Shown here piece after piece: positions 49,448-59,256 of a DNA stretch of 64,000 bases. Every line of letters starts with the position of its first letter. Within the stretch, counting starts at the first letter, position 1. The stretch spans positions 5,022,337 to 5,086,336 of the forward strand of contig NZ_CP075169.1 of NCBI RefSeq assembly GCF_016865525.2, read 5' to 3'. The notes beneath the pieces were generated by a model. That model was not told the DNA's origin. It saw only the letters and a program-made list of their open reading frames with translations, and searched no databases. The translations under genes and the position numbers were made by a program. The DNA comes from Sodalis ligni. GTDB lineage: Bacteria > Pseudomonadota > Gammaproteobacteria > Enterobacterales > Enterobacteriaceae.

Positions 49448-51565
49448 TTATTCTACTTCAGGTACTGCCGCATCCTGACCGGGCGTGGTGGCTTCTTTGA
49501 TGCTTAAACGCACGCGCCCCTGACGATCGACTTCCAATACCTTGACCGGCACTTCTTGTCCCATTTGCAAATAGTCGGCCACTTTTTCCACACGCTTGTC
49601 GGCAATCTGGGAAATATGCACCAGACCTTCTTTGCCGCCGCCGATTGCCACGAAGGCGCCAAAATCGACAATACGCGTCACTTTACCATTATAGACCCGG
49701 CCCACTTCAATTTCAGCGGTAATCTCTTCGATACGGCGAATGGCATGGCGCGCTTTCTCACCGTCGGTGGCAGCGACTTTGACCGTGCCGTCATCTTCGA
49801 TTTCAATGGTCGTGCCGGTTTCTTCCGTCAGGGCGCGAATCACCGAGCCACCCTTGCCAATCACATCCTTGATCTTGTCCGGATTGATTTTGATGGTATG
49901 AATACGGGGTGCGAACTGAGAAATATCGCCGCGCGGCGTACTGATAGCCTGTTCCATCACGCCCAGGATATGCAGGCGGGCGCCTTTGGCCTGATTCAAC
50001 GCCACCTGCATGATCTCGCGGGTGATGCCTTCAATCTTGATATCCATCTGCAACGCGGTGACACCTTCGCGGCTACCGGCCACTTTGAAGTCCATGTCGC
50101 CAAGATGATCTTCATCACCCAGGATGTCCGACAGCACGACAAAGCTATCCCCTTCTTTCACCAGTCCCATGGCGATCCCGGCCACTGCCGCTTTGATCGG
50201 CACGCCGGCATCCATCAGCGCCAGCGAAGCGCCGCACACGGAAGCCATGGAGGAAGAACCGTTGGATTCGGTGATTTCCGACACCACACGCACGGTGTAC
50301 GGGAACTCATTGGCTTTCGGCATCACGGCCAGCACGCCGCGCTTAGCCAGTCGGCCATGGCCGATTTCCCGGCGCTTCGGCGAACCGACCATGCCGGTTT
50401 CACCCACGCAGTACGGAGGGAAGTTATAGTGTAGCAGAAAACGATCGGTACGCTCGCCGGTCAATTCGTCTATATTTTGCGCGTCACGCTCGGTGCCCAG
50501 GGTGGCGGTTACCAGCGCCTGGGTTTCGCCACGGGTAAACAGTGCCGAACCATGGGTGCGCGGCAATACGCCGGTACGGATATCCAGACCGCGGATCATG
50601 TCTTTTTCACGGCCGTCGATGCGCGGTTCACCGCGCAGCACCCGGCTGCGGACCACGGTTTTTTCCAGGCTGCCCAGCAGTTCCTGAATTTCTCCGTCGT
50701 CAAGGGCAGGGTCCTGAGCCAGCAGCGCCGCGGCAACGTCGGACTTGATGGCATCAACCTGGGCGTAGCGCGCCTGTTTTTCCGTGATGCGGTAAGCATC
50801 ACCCAGACGGGCTTCGGCCAGTTCGGCAACCCGGGCCTGCAAATCGGCGTTGACTTCCGGCGCGTGCCAATCCCATCTCGGTTTGCCGGCTTCCGCCGCC
50901 AGGGCCTTGATATTTTCAATCACGACCTGCTGCTGTTCATGGCCAAAGACCACGGCGCCCAGCATTTCGTCTTCGCTCAGCAGCTGCGCTTCGGATTCCA
51001 CCATCAGAACCGCATTCGCCGTACCGGCGACCACCAGGTCCAGCTGGCTTCCAGCCAGTTCGGCGGTGGTGGGATTCAACACGTACTGCTTGTTGATATA
51101 TCCGACCCGCGCGGCGCCGATGGGACCGTTAAACGGGATGCCGGACAGGCTCAATGCGGCGGAAGCGCCGATCATGGCCACGATATCCGGGCTGACCTGC
51201 GGATTAACGGAAACCACGGTGGCAATGACCTGGACTTCGTTCAGGAATCCATCAGGAAACAGCGGACGGATGGGACGGTCGATCAAACGGGAAATCAGGG
51301 TTTCGCCTTCGCTGGGACGGCCTTCGCGGCGGAAGAAGCCGCCCGGGAAACGGCCGGCGGCATAGGTGCGTTCCTGGTAGTTAACGGTGAGCGGAAAAAA
51401 GTCCTGTCCCGGTTTGGCATGTTTAGCACCCACCACGGTAACGAATACGGCGGTGTCGTCCATGCTGACCATAACGGCGGCAGTGGCCTGGCGGGCCATC
51501 ATTCCGGTTTCAAGCGTAACCGTATGTTGTCCATATTGAAACTTGCGTACAATCGGATTTAGCAA
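49448..51565 (-). CDS. pnp: Polyribonucleotide nucleotidyltransferase (PNPase)
   Basis: A trimeric 3'-5' phosphorolytic exoribonuclease and degradosome component, 705 residues. It has two RNase PH-like domains ([27 protein letters not shown]), then KH ([20 protein letters not shown]) and S1 ([18 protein letters not shown]) domains. The start is TTG at 51563-51565 giving [12 protein letters not shown], as in E. coli, with AAGGATATCATT before it. The open frame upstream of this is leader. The E. coli gene is autoregulated through its leader. Here a mini-ERIC lies in that leader. Confidence 0.97.
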   Translation of the reverse strand: MLNPIVRKFQYGQHTVTLETGMMARQATAAVMVSMDDTAVFVTVVGAKHAKPGQDFFPLTVNYQERTYAAGRFPGGFFRREGRPSEGETLISRLIDRPIRPLFPDGFLNEVQVIATVVSVNPQVSPDIVAMIGASAALSLSGIPFNGPIGAARVGYINKQYVLNPTTAELAGSQLDLVVAGTANAVLMVESEAQLLSEDEMLGAVVFGHEQQQVVIENIKALAAEAGKPRWDWHAPEVNADLQARVAELAEARLGDAYRITEKQARYAQVDAIKSDVAAALLAQDPALDDGEIQELLGSLEKTVVRSRVLRGEPRIDGREKDMIRGLDIRTGVLPRTHGSALFTRGETQALVTATLGTERDAQNIDELTGERTDRFLLHYNFPPYCVGETGMVGSPKRREIGHGRLAKRGVLAVMPKANEFPYTVRVVSEITESNGSSSMASVCGASLALMDAGVPIKAAVAGIAMGLVKEGDSFVVLSDILGDEDHLGDMDFKVAGSREGVTALQMDIKIEGITREIMQVALNQAKGARLHILGVMEQAISTPRGDISQFAPRIHTIKINPDKIKDVIGKGGSVIRALTEETGTTIEIEDDGTVKVAATDGEKARHAIRRIEEITAEIEVGRVYNGKVTRIVDFGAFVAIGGGKEGLVHISQIADKRVEKVADYLQMGQEVPVKVLEVDRQGRVRLSIKEATTPGQDAAVPEVE

Positions 51566-51615
51566 AATGATATCCTTTTTCTGGGCGGGCTTCTCTGTCT
51601 CGCTCGCCGATAACA

Positions 51616-51679
51616 ATACCCGCCATACCTCAAGTTGCAGGTGCGTTGGCTTTCCAGCAACTCGAATTATTTAGGGTAC
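51616..51679. repeat. Mini-ERIC in the pnp leader
   Basis: About 64 bases with both ERIC ends (ATACCCGCCATACCTCAAGT and AACTCGAATTATTTAGGGTA) but no centre. It can fold through its GTTGC/GCAAC arms. It lies about 50 bases upstream of the pnp start in the rpsO-pnp transcript. Confidence 0.85.
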
Positions 51680-51824
51680 AACCCATCTTCCTATTGCATC
51701 CTCGCGACTAATGACAATCCTTATCCCCCTGGATAAAGCCTCTCATTAGCCGCGCGAATCTCAGCAATTGAAGAATCTTCATCAGCAACAACACATTACC
51801 TTGAACGGTTATCGCTGCCTAGAA

Positions 51825-51850
51825 GAAAGGGGCCGCATAAGGCCCCTTTC
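51825..51850 (-). terminator. Terminator between rpsO and pnp
   Basis: A ten-pair stem (GAAAGGGGCC with GGCCCCTTTC) and a six-base loop lie 18 bases past the rpsO stop. In E. coli this position holds the rpsO terminator, which lets part of transcription pass into pnp. Confidence 0.9.
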
Positions 51851-51867
51851 TACCAAAACTGTCTGGC

Positions 51868-52137
51868 TTAACGACGCAGACCCAGACGCTCGATCAGGCT
51901 GGTATAACGTGCGACATCTTTACCTTTCAGGTAGTCAAGCAGCTTACGACGCTGTGAAACCATGCGCAGCAGACCACGACGGCTATGGTGATCTTTCTTA
52001 TGTTCCGCAAAATGGCCTTGCAAATGGCTGATTTGAGCGGTTAAAAGAGCAACCTGAACCTCGGTGGAACCGCTATCTTTGGCATCACGGCCGAAATCAG
52101 TAACGATTTTTGCTTTTGCTTCAACACTTAGAGACAT
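51868..52137 (-). CDS. rpsO: 30S ribosomal protein S15
   Basis: An 89-residue primary 16S rRNA-binding protein ([20 protein letters not shown]... [20 protein letters not shown]). The E. coli gene is autorepressed through a pseudoknot at its own start site. I did not attempt to fold the equivalent region here. It lies between truB and pnp. Confidence 0.98.
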   Translation of the reverse strand: MSLSVEAKAKIVTDFGRDAKDSGSTEVQVALLTAQISHLQGHFAEHKKDHHSRRGLLRMVSQRRKLLDYLKGKDVARYTSLIERLGLRR

Positions 52138-52256
52138 TATAACACTCCAAAATTATTGTGAAATACACACAGGCGCCGATCTCTAATTCAGCAACCCCAT
52201 TCATAAGCCGCGCTATTCTACTCTTAGCCTCGGCCGGAAGCAAGGCGCAGACTCAT

Positions 52257-53204
52257 TCAGCCGCGGGCTTCCGCCACCAGCCGGCGGGGCGCGACCATGC
52301 CCGGCTCGGTGATTTCCCCCACGCCGAAAAAGGCGCGCTCCGGCCCTTCGGTCAATCGGACCATGGCGTTTTGCGGCGTATCTCCCGACGACACCGATAC
52401 CGCTTGCCCCAGCCTGACATAACCGGCCAGCACCGCGGTAAGATTGACTTCCGGCATGGCGGACACCGCGCTGTCCATAGGCAGCAGCAGCTTATCAAGG
52501 GTGGCCAGGGTATCGGCGGCGGCGGGGTCTTCGCCGCTGAGGGCGCGCAACTGCTCCAGCGTCACCATCCGCTCGGTGGGATAATCAGCCACCGCCAGAC
52601 GGCGCAGCTCGATAACATGGGCGCCGCAGCCAAGCATTTCGCCGAGATCGTCGATAATGGTGCGGATATAGGTGCCCTTCGAGCAATGGATTTCCAGTTC
52701 GAGGCTCTGTTGATCCCAGTGCACCAACTTCAGCTCATAAACCCGGATCGGCCGGGCTGCGCGCTCCACTTCGATACCCTGGCGCGCATACTCGTACAGC
52801 GGCCGGCCCTGGTGTTTCAGCGCCGAATACATGGAGGGAATCTGCATGGATTCCCCACGAAAGCGCTGCAGGGCCTGCTCCAGCTGCTGCTGGCCCAGGT
52901 CCACCGGGCGCTCGCTGATAATCGTTCCTTCCGCATCCGACGTATCGGTGCGCTGCCCCAGCCGGGCCACTACCCGATAGCGCTTGTCCGCATCCAGCAA
53001 ATGCTGGGAAAACTTGGTGGCTTCACCCAGGCAGATGGGCAGCATCCCGGTGGCCAGGGGATCCAGCGCGCCGGTATGCCCGGCTTTGTTGGCCGCGAAC
53101 AGGCGCTTCACTTTTTGCAGCAGATCATTGGAGGAAAGCCCCATGGGCTTATCCACCAGAACGATACCGTTTATGTCTCGGCCGCGACGACTGGGACGCC
53201 CCAT
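52257..53204 (-). CDS. truB: tRNA pseudouridine-55 synthase TruB
   Basis: Modifies U55 in the T loop of tRNAs and acts as a tRNA chaperone, 315 residues. The catalytic Asp48 is in [13 protein letters not shown]. The C-terminal PUA-like domain is present. Its ATG overlaps the rbfA stop (TGATG), so the two are coupled. Confidence 0.97.
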   Translation of the reverse strand: MGRPSRRGRDINGIVLVDKPMGLSSNDLLQKVKRLFAANKAGHTGALDPLATGMLPICLGEATKFSQHLLDADKRYRVVARLGQRTDTSDAEGTIISERPVDLGQQQLEQALQRFRGESMQIPSMYSALKHQGRPLYEYARQGIEVERAARPIRVYELKLVHWDQQSLELEIHCSKGTYIRTIIDDLGEMLGCGAHVIELRRLAVADYPTERMVTLEQLRALSGEDPAAADTLATLDKLLLPMDSAVSAMPEVNLTAVLAGYVRLGQAVSVSSGDTPQNAMVRLTEGPERAFFGVGEITEPGMVAPRRLVAEARG

Positions 53205-53608
53205 CAGTCCTCCTTGTCCTCGTCCGGTTCCGATTCGGTGCGCCGGGCGCGATCCTGCTGTACCACCTGGCTCACCAGGTTGGACATTCTCATCCCTTCC
53301 ACCAGCGAATTGTCATAGGCGAACGTCAGTTCCGGCACCACCCGCAGGCGCATGGCTTTACCCAGCAAACTGCGGATAAACCCGGACGCGTCCTGCAAGG
53401 CGTTAATGCCCGTTTTGATTTGCTGAGGCTCGTTATCATTGAGGAAAGTCACAAATACCTTGGCATAAGCCAGATCGCGCGAGACTTCCACAGCGGAAAC
53501 CGTCGCCATGCCCACACGGGGGTCTTTGATTTCGCGTTGCAGGATGATGGCGATTTCTTTTTGCATCTCCTGCGAGACGCGCTGGGTGCGACTGTATTCT
53601 TTTGCCAT
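53204..53608 (-). CDS. rbfA: 30S ribosome-binding factor A
   Basis: A 134-residue KH-fold late 30S maturation factor, important in the cold. It starts [20 protein letters not shown] with GGAG eight bases upstream, and the longer open frame is rejected. The [18 protein letters not shown] core is conserved. Between it and infB lie two copies of the palindromic element. Confidence 0.96.
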   Translation of the reverse strand: MAKEYSRTQRVSQEMQKEIAIILQREIKDPRVGMATVSAVEVSRDLAYAKVFVTFLNDNEPQQIKTGINALQDASGFIRSLLGKAMRLRVVPELTFAYDNSLVEGMRMSNLVSQVVQQDRARRTESEPDEDKED

Positions 53609-53628
53609 TCTAAATTCTCCAGACAAAA

Positions 53629-53830
53629 CAGGGGGCATAATGCCCCCCCAGACTGCTGACAAACACGCCCGAACCCGATAAGGCGGGACAGGCTGCTAGA
53701 AGAGTAAACCGTCCGCGCCAGGGATGGCGCGGATCGAGCCCCCAGGGAAGGGTTTACGGCGTGTTTACGATCTAGCAGCCTGTCTCGACCGGGCACTTTG
53801 TCAACAAGCTCAGGGGGCATAATGCCCCCC
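53629..53830 (+). repeat. ~162-bp palindromic element, copy A, with flanking hairpins
   Basis: The core (53649-53810) runs from GACTGCTGACAA to TTGTCAACAAGCT, with inner arms CGGGACAGGCTGCTAGA and TCTAGCAGCCTGTCTCG and a centre CCGTCCGCGCCAGGGATGGC. It is bounded on both sides by the identical 20-base hairpin CAGGGGGCATAATGCCCCCC (53629-53648 and 53811-53830). It lies in the infB-rbfA intergenic region. Confidence 0.88.
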
Positions 53831-54015
53831 TCTTACCGCTGACAAACCTGCTCGGAGTCAATAAGGCGGGACAGGATGATAGAAGAGTAAACCGTCCGCG
53901 CCATGGAAGGCGCGGATCGAGCCTCCAGGGATGGATTCACGGGGCGTGTTTACGATCTAGCATCCTGTCCCGACCAAGCACCTTGTCAGCAAGCTCAGGG
54001 GACATTAGTCCCCTG
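53811..54015 (+). repeat. ~165-bp palindromic element, copy B, in tandem with copy A
   Basis: The core (53831-53995) shows a perfect GCTGACAA/TTGTCAGC terminal pair. Its left flank is the hairpin shared with copy A. Its right flank is CAGGGGACATTAGTCCCCTG (53996-54015), a version of the same hairpin in which a G-C pair has become A-T with both sides changed. This right hairpin sits just past the infB stop. Confidence 0.88.
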
Positions 54016-54021
54016 TTACTC

Positions 54022-56736
54022 TTACTCGATGGTGCGCTGGATCTCGATGGTTTCGAAGACTTCGATCACATCGCCCGGCTGGACGTCGTTGTAATTCTTG
54101 ACGCCGATGCCGCATTCCATACCGTTGCGCACTTCGGCAACGTCATCTTTGAAGCGGCGCAGGGATTCCAGTTCGCCTTCATAGATAACAACGTTATCAC
54201 GCAGCACGCGTATTTTGTTGTTACGCTTGACCAGGCCTTCCGTCACCATACAGCCGGCGATGGCGCCGAATTTCGGCGAGCGGAACACATCGCGCACTTC
54301 AGCCAGGCCGATGATTTCCTGGCGGTATTCCGGCGCCAGCATCCCGCTCATGGCCTGTTTGACCTCGTCAATCAGCTCATAAATAATCGAGTAGTAACGC
54401 AAATCCAGGCTTTCCGCGTCAATCACCTTACGGGCGGACGCATCGGCGCGGACGTTAAAGCCCAGGATAATGGCATTGGACGCCGCGGCCAGGGTGGCAT
54501 CGGTTTCGGTGATGCCGCCGACGCCGGAGCCCACGATCTTGACCTTGACTTCCGCGGTGGACAGCGCTTCAAGCGCATCGCTGATGGCTTCGGTGGAACC
54601 CTGGACATCGGCCTTGAGCACGATATTCAATTCGGAGACTTCGCCTTCGGTCATGTTGGCGAACATATTCTCCAGCTTGGATTTCTGCTGGCGCGCCAGT
54701 TTCACTTCGCGGTATTTACCCTGGCGATACAAAGCCACTTCACGGGCTTTCTTTTCGTCGCGCACGACGGTGGCTTCATCACCGGCAGCAGGCACGCCGG
54801 ACAAGCCGAGGATTTCCACCGGAATCGACGGACCGGCGGAAGAGACCTCACGTCCCAGTTCGTCACGCATGGCGCGAACCCGGCCGTATTCAAAGCCGCA
54901 CAGGACGATATCGCCCTTGTTAAGGGTACCTTCACGCACCAACACGGTGGCGACCGGCCCACGGCCCTTATCCAGGAAGGATTCAATCACCGCGCCGCTG
55001 GCCATACCGACACGAATGGCCTTGAGCTCGAGGACTTCCGCCTGCAGCAGGATGGCGTCAAGCAGTTCGTCGATACCGGCCCCGGACTTCGCCGAGACGT
55101 TGACGAACTGGCTCTCGCCGCCCCACTCTTCCGGGATCACGCCGTATTGGGTCAATTCGTTTTTGACACGGTCCGGATCGGCTTCGGGTTTATCGATCTT
55201 GTTCACCGCCACCACCACCGGCACCTTGGCGGCCTTGGCATGCTGGATGGCTTCGATGGTCTGCGGCATCACGCCGTCATCGGCGGCCACCACCAGCACC
55301 ACGATATCCGTCGCCTGGGCGCCGCGGGCACGCATGGCGGTGAACGCCGCATGTCCCGGGGTATCCAGGAAGGTGATCATGCCGTTCTCGGTCTCAACAT
55401 GGTAAGCGCCGATATGCTGGGTAATGCCCCCGGCTTCGCCGGCCGCCACCTTGGTTGAGCGGATATAGTCCAGCAGCGAGGTTTTACCATGGTCGACGTG
55501 TCCCATGATGGTCACCACCGGCGCACGGGGTTCAGCCACCGCGTCGATATCACGGTCGCTCAGCACCATCTCTTCCAGTTCGTTTTCACGACGCAGAATC
55601 ACCTTGTGGCCCATCTCTTCGGCCACCAGCTGCGCGGTTTCCTGGTCAATCACCTGGTTGATGGTCGCCATGGCGCCGAGCTTCATCATCGCCTTGATAA
55701 CCTGTGAACCCTTCACAGCCATTTTATTGGCCAGCTCCGCCACGGTGACGGTTTCGCCAATCACCACATCGCGGTTCACTATCTGGGCAGGCTTGGTGAA
55801 GCTTTGCTGCAGCGTGCTCGGTTTGCGCTTGCCTTTGCCGCCGCGGGTAACGGCCCGGGCCTCTTCGCGATCGGCCTTGGATTCAGACAAACGGCTGGTT
55901 TTTTTCTGCTTGGTGGCCTTGCCGCCACGGGTGCGGGCACGACGTTCGCCTTCCACCTTGCGATCGTTTTCATCTTCCGCTTCACGAGCGTGATGGGACG
56001 TGGTGACATGATAATCACTGGAGTCTTCTTCCACCGGCTCCGGCGTGGCTACCCAGGTACCGCCGTTTGCTTCCGCCATCCGCTTGGCTTCTTCCATAGC
56101 GAGGCGGGCACTTTCTTCAACCTTGCGACGCGTTTCCTCTTCCGCTTTACGTCTAAGCTCAGCGGCCTCGGCTTCACGGCGGGCTTTTTCGGCCGCCTGT
56201 GGTGACTTGGTCATATGATTGGTCTGCTGGTTGGTCAATTTTTCACTTTCCGCTGCCACGCGCTTCGCTGTCTCAGCGGCCTCACGTTTGGCTTTATCGT
56301 CGGCCGCACGTTTTGCTTTTTCTTCGGCTTCACGCTTGGCTTTCTCAGCGGCTTCACTGGCAGCGCGCTCTTGAGCCTCACGAAGGGCCAATTCTTCCGC
56401 TTCACGTTTTGCCAGCTCTTCCGCTTCAGCCTGTTCAGCCGACTGGGAATCGCGTTGCACATAGGTACGTTTTTTGCGGACTTCAATTTGCACAGACTTA
56501 CTTTTACCGCCGGTACTGGGAATATTCAAGGTGCTGCGTGTTTTACGCTGCAAAGTTAACTTGTTCGGCGCGCTGCCCCGCTCACGGTTCAGGTACGCCA
56601 ATAATGTTTGTTTCTCATGCTGGGTCACAGAATCCGCCGCGGTCTTATCGATACCAGCATCAGCAAACTGCTGTACCAGGCGATCGACCGGAGTCTGAAT
56701 TTCTGCGGCGAGCGATTTTACGGTTACATCTGTCAT
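54022..56736 (-). CDS. infB: Translation initiation factor IF-2
   Basis: A GTPase that brings initiator tRNA to the 30S subunit, 904 residues. The N-terminal IF2_N domain is followed by a long Ala/Glu/Lys/Arg-rich coiled region (about 85-260). The G domain has [20 protein letters not shown] and NKIDKP, followed by domains II-IV. It lies 25 bases after nusA in the usual metY-rimP-nusA-infB order. It is about 14 residues longer than the E. coli protein as I recall it, the difference probably being in the charged linker. Confidence 0.98.
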   Translation of the reverse strand: MTDVTVKSLAAEIQTPVDRLVQQFADAGIDKTAADSVTQHEKQTLLAYLNRERGSAPNKLTLQRKTRSTLNIPSTGGKSKSVQIEVRKKRTYVQRDSQSAEQAEAEELAKREAEELALREAQERAASEAAEKAKREAEEKAKRAADDKAKREAAETAKRVAAESEKLTNQQTNHMTKSPQAAEKARREAEAAELRRKAEEETRRKVEESARLAMEEAKRMAEANGGTWVATPEPVEEDSSDYHVTTSHHAREAEDENDRKVEGERRARTRGGKATKQKKTSRLSESKADREEARAVTRGGKGKRKPSTLQQSFTKPAQIVNRDVVIGETVTVAELANKMAVKGSQVIKAMMKLGAMATINQVIDQETAQLVAEEMGHKVILRRENELEEMVLSDRDIDAVAEPRAPVVTIMGHVDHGKTSLLDYIRSTKVAAGEAGGITQHIGAYHVETENGMITFLDTPGHAAFTAMRARGAQATDIVVLVVAADDGVMPQTIEAIQHAKAAKVPVVVAVNKIDKPEADPDRVKNELTQYGVIPEEWGGESQFVNVSAKSGAGIDELLDAILLQAEVLELKAIRVGMASGAVIESFLDKGRGPVATVLVREGTLNKGDIVLCGFEYGRVRAMRDELGREVSSAGPSIPVEILGLSGVPAAGDEATVVRDEKKAREVALYRQGKYREVKLARQQKSKLENMFANMTEGEVSELNIVLKADVQGSTEAISDALEALSTAEVKVKIVGSGVGGITETDATLAAASNAIILGFNVRADASARKVIDAESLDLRYYSIIYELIDEVKQAMSGMLAPEYRQEIIGLAEVRDVFRSPKFGAIAGCMVTEGLVKRNNKIRVLRDNVVIYEGELESLRRFKDDVAEVRNGMECGIGVKNYNDVQPGDVIEVFETIEIQRTIE

Positions 56737-56761
56737 GCTGTTCCTTTCCTGCTACAGTTTA

Positions 56762-58249
56762 TTACGCGTTGTCGCCAAACCAACAGATATTACGGGCGGC
56801 CATAATAAGCTCACCGGCCTTTTCGGTACTCAGCCCTTCAATATCCGACAGGTCATCGACACCCTGTTCGGCAAGATCTTCCAGCGTACAAACACCGCGC
56901 GCCGCCAGCTTGAACGCCATCTCACGCTCAAGCTCCGGCAAATTAAGCAGGTCTTCAGCCGGCTTGCCCCCGCCGCGAGTCTCTTCCTGCGCCAAGGCGA
57001 GCGTGGTCAGGGCATTTTTAGCCCGTTCACGCAGCGCTTCTACCATGTCTTCATCAAGCCCTTCGATTTCCATTAATTCCTTGATCGGGACATAGGCGAG
57101 TTCTTCCAATGAGGAGAAACCCTCCTCCACCAGCACAGTGGCGAACTCTTCATCGATGTCCAGATGCTTGGTAAAAATATCAATGGCGGCGTGGGCTTCA
57201 GCCTGATGTTTTTCCTGCAGATCCTCCACCGTCATGACATTCAGCTCCCAACCGCTGAGCTGCGACGCCAGACGAACGTTCTGCCCGTTGCGGCCGATAG
57301 CCTGCGCCAGGTTACCGGACTCAACCGCGATGTCCATGGTGTGCTTGTCTTCATCCACAACGATGGAGGCAACGTCAGCGGGCGCCATGGCGTTAATCAC
57401 GAACTGGGCCGGGTTGTCGTCCCACAGGACAATATCGATACGCTCACCGCCCAATTCGCTGGAAACCGCCTGCACGCGCGCACCGCGCATGCCGACACAG
57501 GCGCCCACGGGATCAATACGCTTATCATTGGTTTTCACAGCGATTTTGGCCCGTGACCCGGGATCGCGGGCAGCGGCCTTTATTTCTATCACTTCTTCAC
57601 CGATTTCCGGCACTTCGATGCGGAAAAGCTCGATCAGCATCTCGGGACGCGAACGGCTGACAAACAGCTGGGCGCCGCGCGCTTCCGGGCGAACGGAATA
57701 CAACACGCCGCGAATCCGATCGCCGGGGCGGAAGTTTTCCCGCGGCAGCATGTCCTCACGGCCGATAACCGCTTCGGCATTGCTGCCCAAATCAAGGCTG
57801 ATGTTGTCGCGATTGACTTTTTTTACCACGCCGGTGACTATCTCGCCTTCATGCTGGCGGAATTGATCCACCACCATCGCGCGTTCGGCCTCGCGTACTT
57901 TCTGGACGATGACCTGCTTTGCGGTCTGGGTGGTGATGCGGTCGAAGACCACGGACTCGATCTCATCTTCAACGTAGCCGCCAAGGGAAGCGCTTGGATC
58001 TTCAAACTGGGCGGCGTCAAGGGTGATTTCACGGGTCGGCTGCGTGACTTCGTCGACAATGACCCAACGACGGAAGGTCTCGAAATCGCCGGTTTTACGT
58101 TCGATATTGACACGAACCTCGATTTCTTGCTCGTATTTTTTCTTTGTTGCCGTCGCCAGCGCGGTTTCCAACGCTTCAAAAATTTTTTCACGAGGAACCG
58201 CTTTCTCGTTGGAAACTGCTTCAACAACAGCCAGAATTTCTTTATTCAT
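56762..58249 (-). CDS. nusA: Transcription termination/antitermination protein NusA
   Basis: A 495-residue RNA polymerase-associated factor: N-terminal polymerase-binding domain, S1 domain ([20 protein letters not shown]), two KH domains ([27 protein letters not shown]) and two C-terminal acidic repeats ([24 protein letters not shown]). It lies 21 bases after rimP. Confidence 0.98.
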   Translation of the reverse strand: MNKEILAVVEAVSNEKAVPREKIFEALETALATATKKKYEQEIEVRVNIERKTGDFETFRRWVIVDEVTQPTREITLDAAQFEDPSASLGGYVEDEIESVVFDRITTQTAKQVIVQKVREAERAMVVDQFRQHEGEIVTGVVKKVNRDNISLDLGSNAEAVIGREDMLPRENFRPGDRIRGVLYSVRPEARGAQLFVSRSRPEMLIELFRIEVPEIGEEVIEIKAAARDPGSRAKIAVKTNDKRIDPVGACVGMRGARVQAVSSELGGERIDIVLWDDNPAQFVINAMAPADVASIVVDEDKHTMDIAVESGNLAQAIGRNGQNVRLASQLSGWELNVMTVEDLQEKHQAEAHAAIDIFTKHLDIDEEFATVLVEEGFSSLEELAYVPIKELMEIEGLDEDMVEALRERAKNALTTLALAQEETRGGGKPAEDLLNLPELEREMAFKLAARGVCTLEDLAEQGVDDLSDIEGLSTEKAGELIMAARNICWFGDNA

Positions 58250-58270
58250 CCTAGTTGCCTCATTAAAACG

Positions 58271-58738
58271 TTAAAAGTGGGGTACCAGGTTCGCTTTCTG
58301 GATGTTGCTTAAAGCGAACACTTCATCTTTTCCTTCCACCGTCACCGTGATCATTTCGCCGTCAACCGTTTTAATGATTCCCTGCCACTTGCGACGATTC
58401 TGCATCGCAATACGCAATACGACGCTGACTTCTTCACCGATAAACTGCATATAGTGTTTGGCGGCGAATAACGGACGATCGAGCCCAGGCGAAGAGACCT
58501 CAAGGCTGTAAGCCACTGAAATAGGATCTTCGACATCCAGTACCGCGCTGACCTGGTGGCTGACATCAGCACAATCATCGACAGTGATACCCTTGTCGCT
58601 ATCAATATAGATACGTAATGTCGACTGGCGGCCCCGGATAAACTCTATGCCCACAAGCTCATAGCCCAAGGCTTCCACCGGTGCGCTGATCATCTCCGTC
58701 AATTTTGTTCTAATGTGGCCAAGCCCACCCCAAGACAT
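58271..58738 (-). CDS. rimP: Ribosome maturation factor RimP with altered N-terminus
   Basis: Needed for 30S maturation. From [19 protein letters not shown] to the end ([13 protein letters not shown]) the protein is normal. The conserved start, TTG at 58722 reading (M)ATLEQ, runs into a stop because AAA is one A short at 58703-58706. Restoring it gives exactly 150 residues, the E. coli length. As sequenced, only the ATG at 58738 ([15 protein letters not shown]) keeps the frame open, and it directly follows a terminator-like hairpin with no clear ribosome site. Either the base is a sequence error or the N-terminus was replaced. Confidence 0.85.
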   Translation of the reverse strand: MSWGGLGHIRTKLTEMISAPVEALGYELVGIEFIRGRQSTLRIYIDSDKGITVDDCADVSHQVSAVLDVEDPISVAYSLEVSSPGLDRPLFAAKHYMQFIGEEVSVVLRIAMQNRRKWQGIIKTVDGEMITVTVEGKDEVFALSNIQKANLVPHF

Positions 58739-58741
58739 AAA

Positions 58742-58805
58742 AAGGGCTAAAAGCCCGTAGTTCTAGCATTTAATAACAAAAAACCCCGAAAATTCGGGGC
58801 TTTTT
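58742..58805 (-). terminator. Two hairpins between tRNA-fMet and rimP
   Basis: The first is CCCCGAA/TTCGGGG (58784-58799) with A and T runs on either side. The second is GGGCT/AGCCC (58744-58756) followed on the minus strand by five T and then the rimP ATG. In E. coli similar hairpins limit read-through from metY into the nusA operon. Confidence 0.85.
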
Positions 58806-58931
58806 GCGACTGGGACCCTGTAAGCCGCAAGCGGCTTTACAACATTCCATAGAATCTTTTTTCAAACGCCGCTGCCATAAGATCAGTATAACGCTTAAGC
58901 AGTATATTTGAAAAAGAACTCTGAGGGAAAG

Positions 58932-59008
<77 letters not shown>

Positions 59009-59256
59009 TCTGAAATCGTTGCGAATATTACGCTGATAACCGCCAAAAAGCAAGTTATCATTATGTTAGGAACAGAGATAAAATGAGAAACATCCGTTTA
59101 ACCCACTGTGCCGAAAAGAAGTTTTACGCCACAAACGCTATTCTCGTTCACGGAGCGGAGAGCCGATACAGATACGCCTGCCCTTGAACCTGCCCGGCAT
59201 TCGTGCGAGGGTGCCGAGTATTCCATAAGTCTAAAACCAGGGCAAGCAGTGAATGC

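Noticed and set aside
53983..55458. 491-codon open frame opposite infB
   Set aside because: It is a mirror of the conserved IF-2 G domain, Phe/His/Gly-rich and unlike any real protein.
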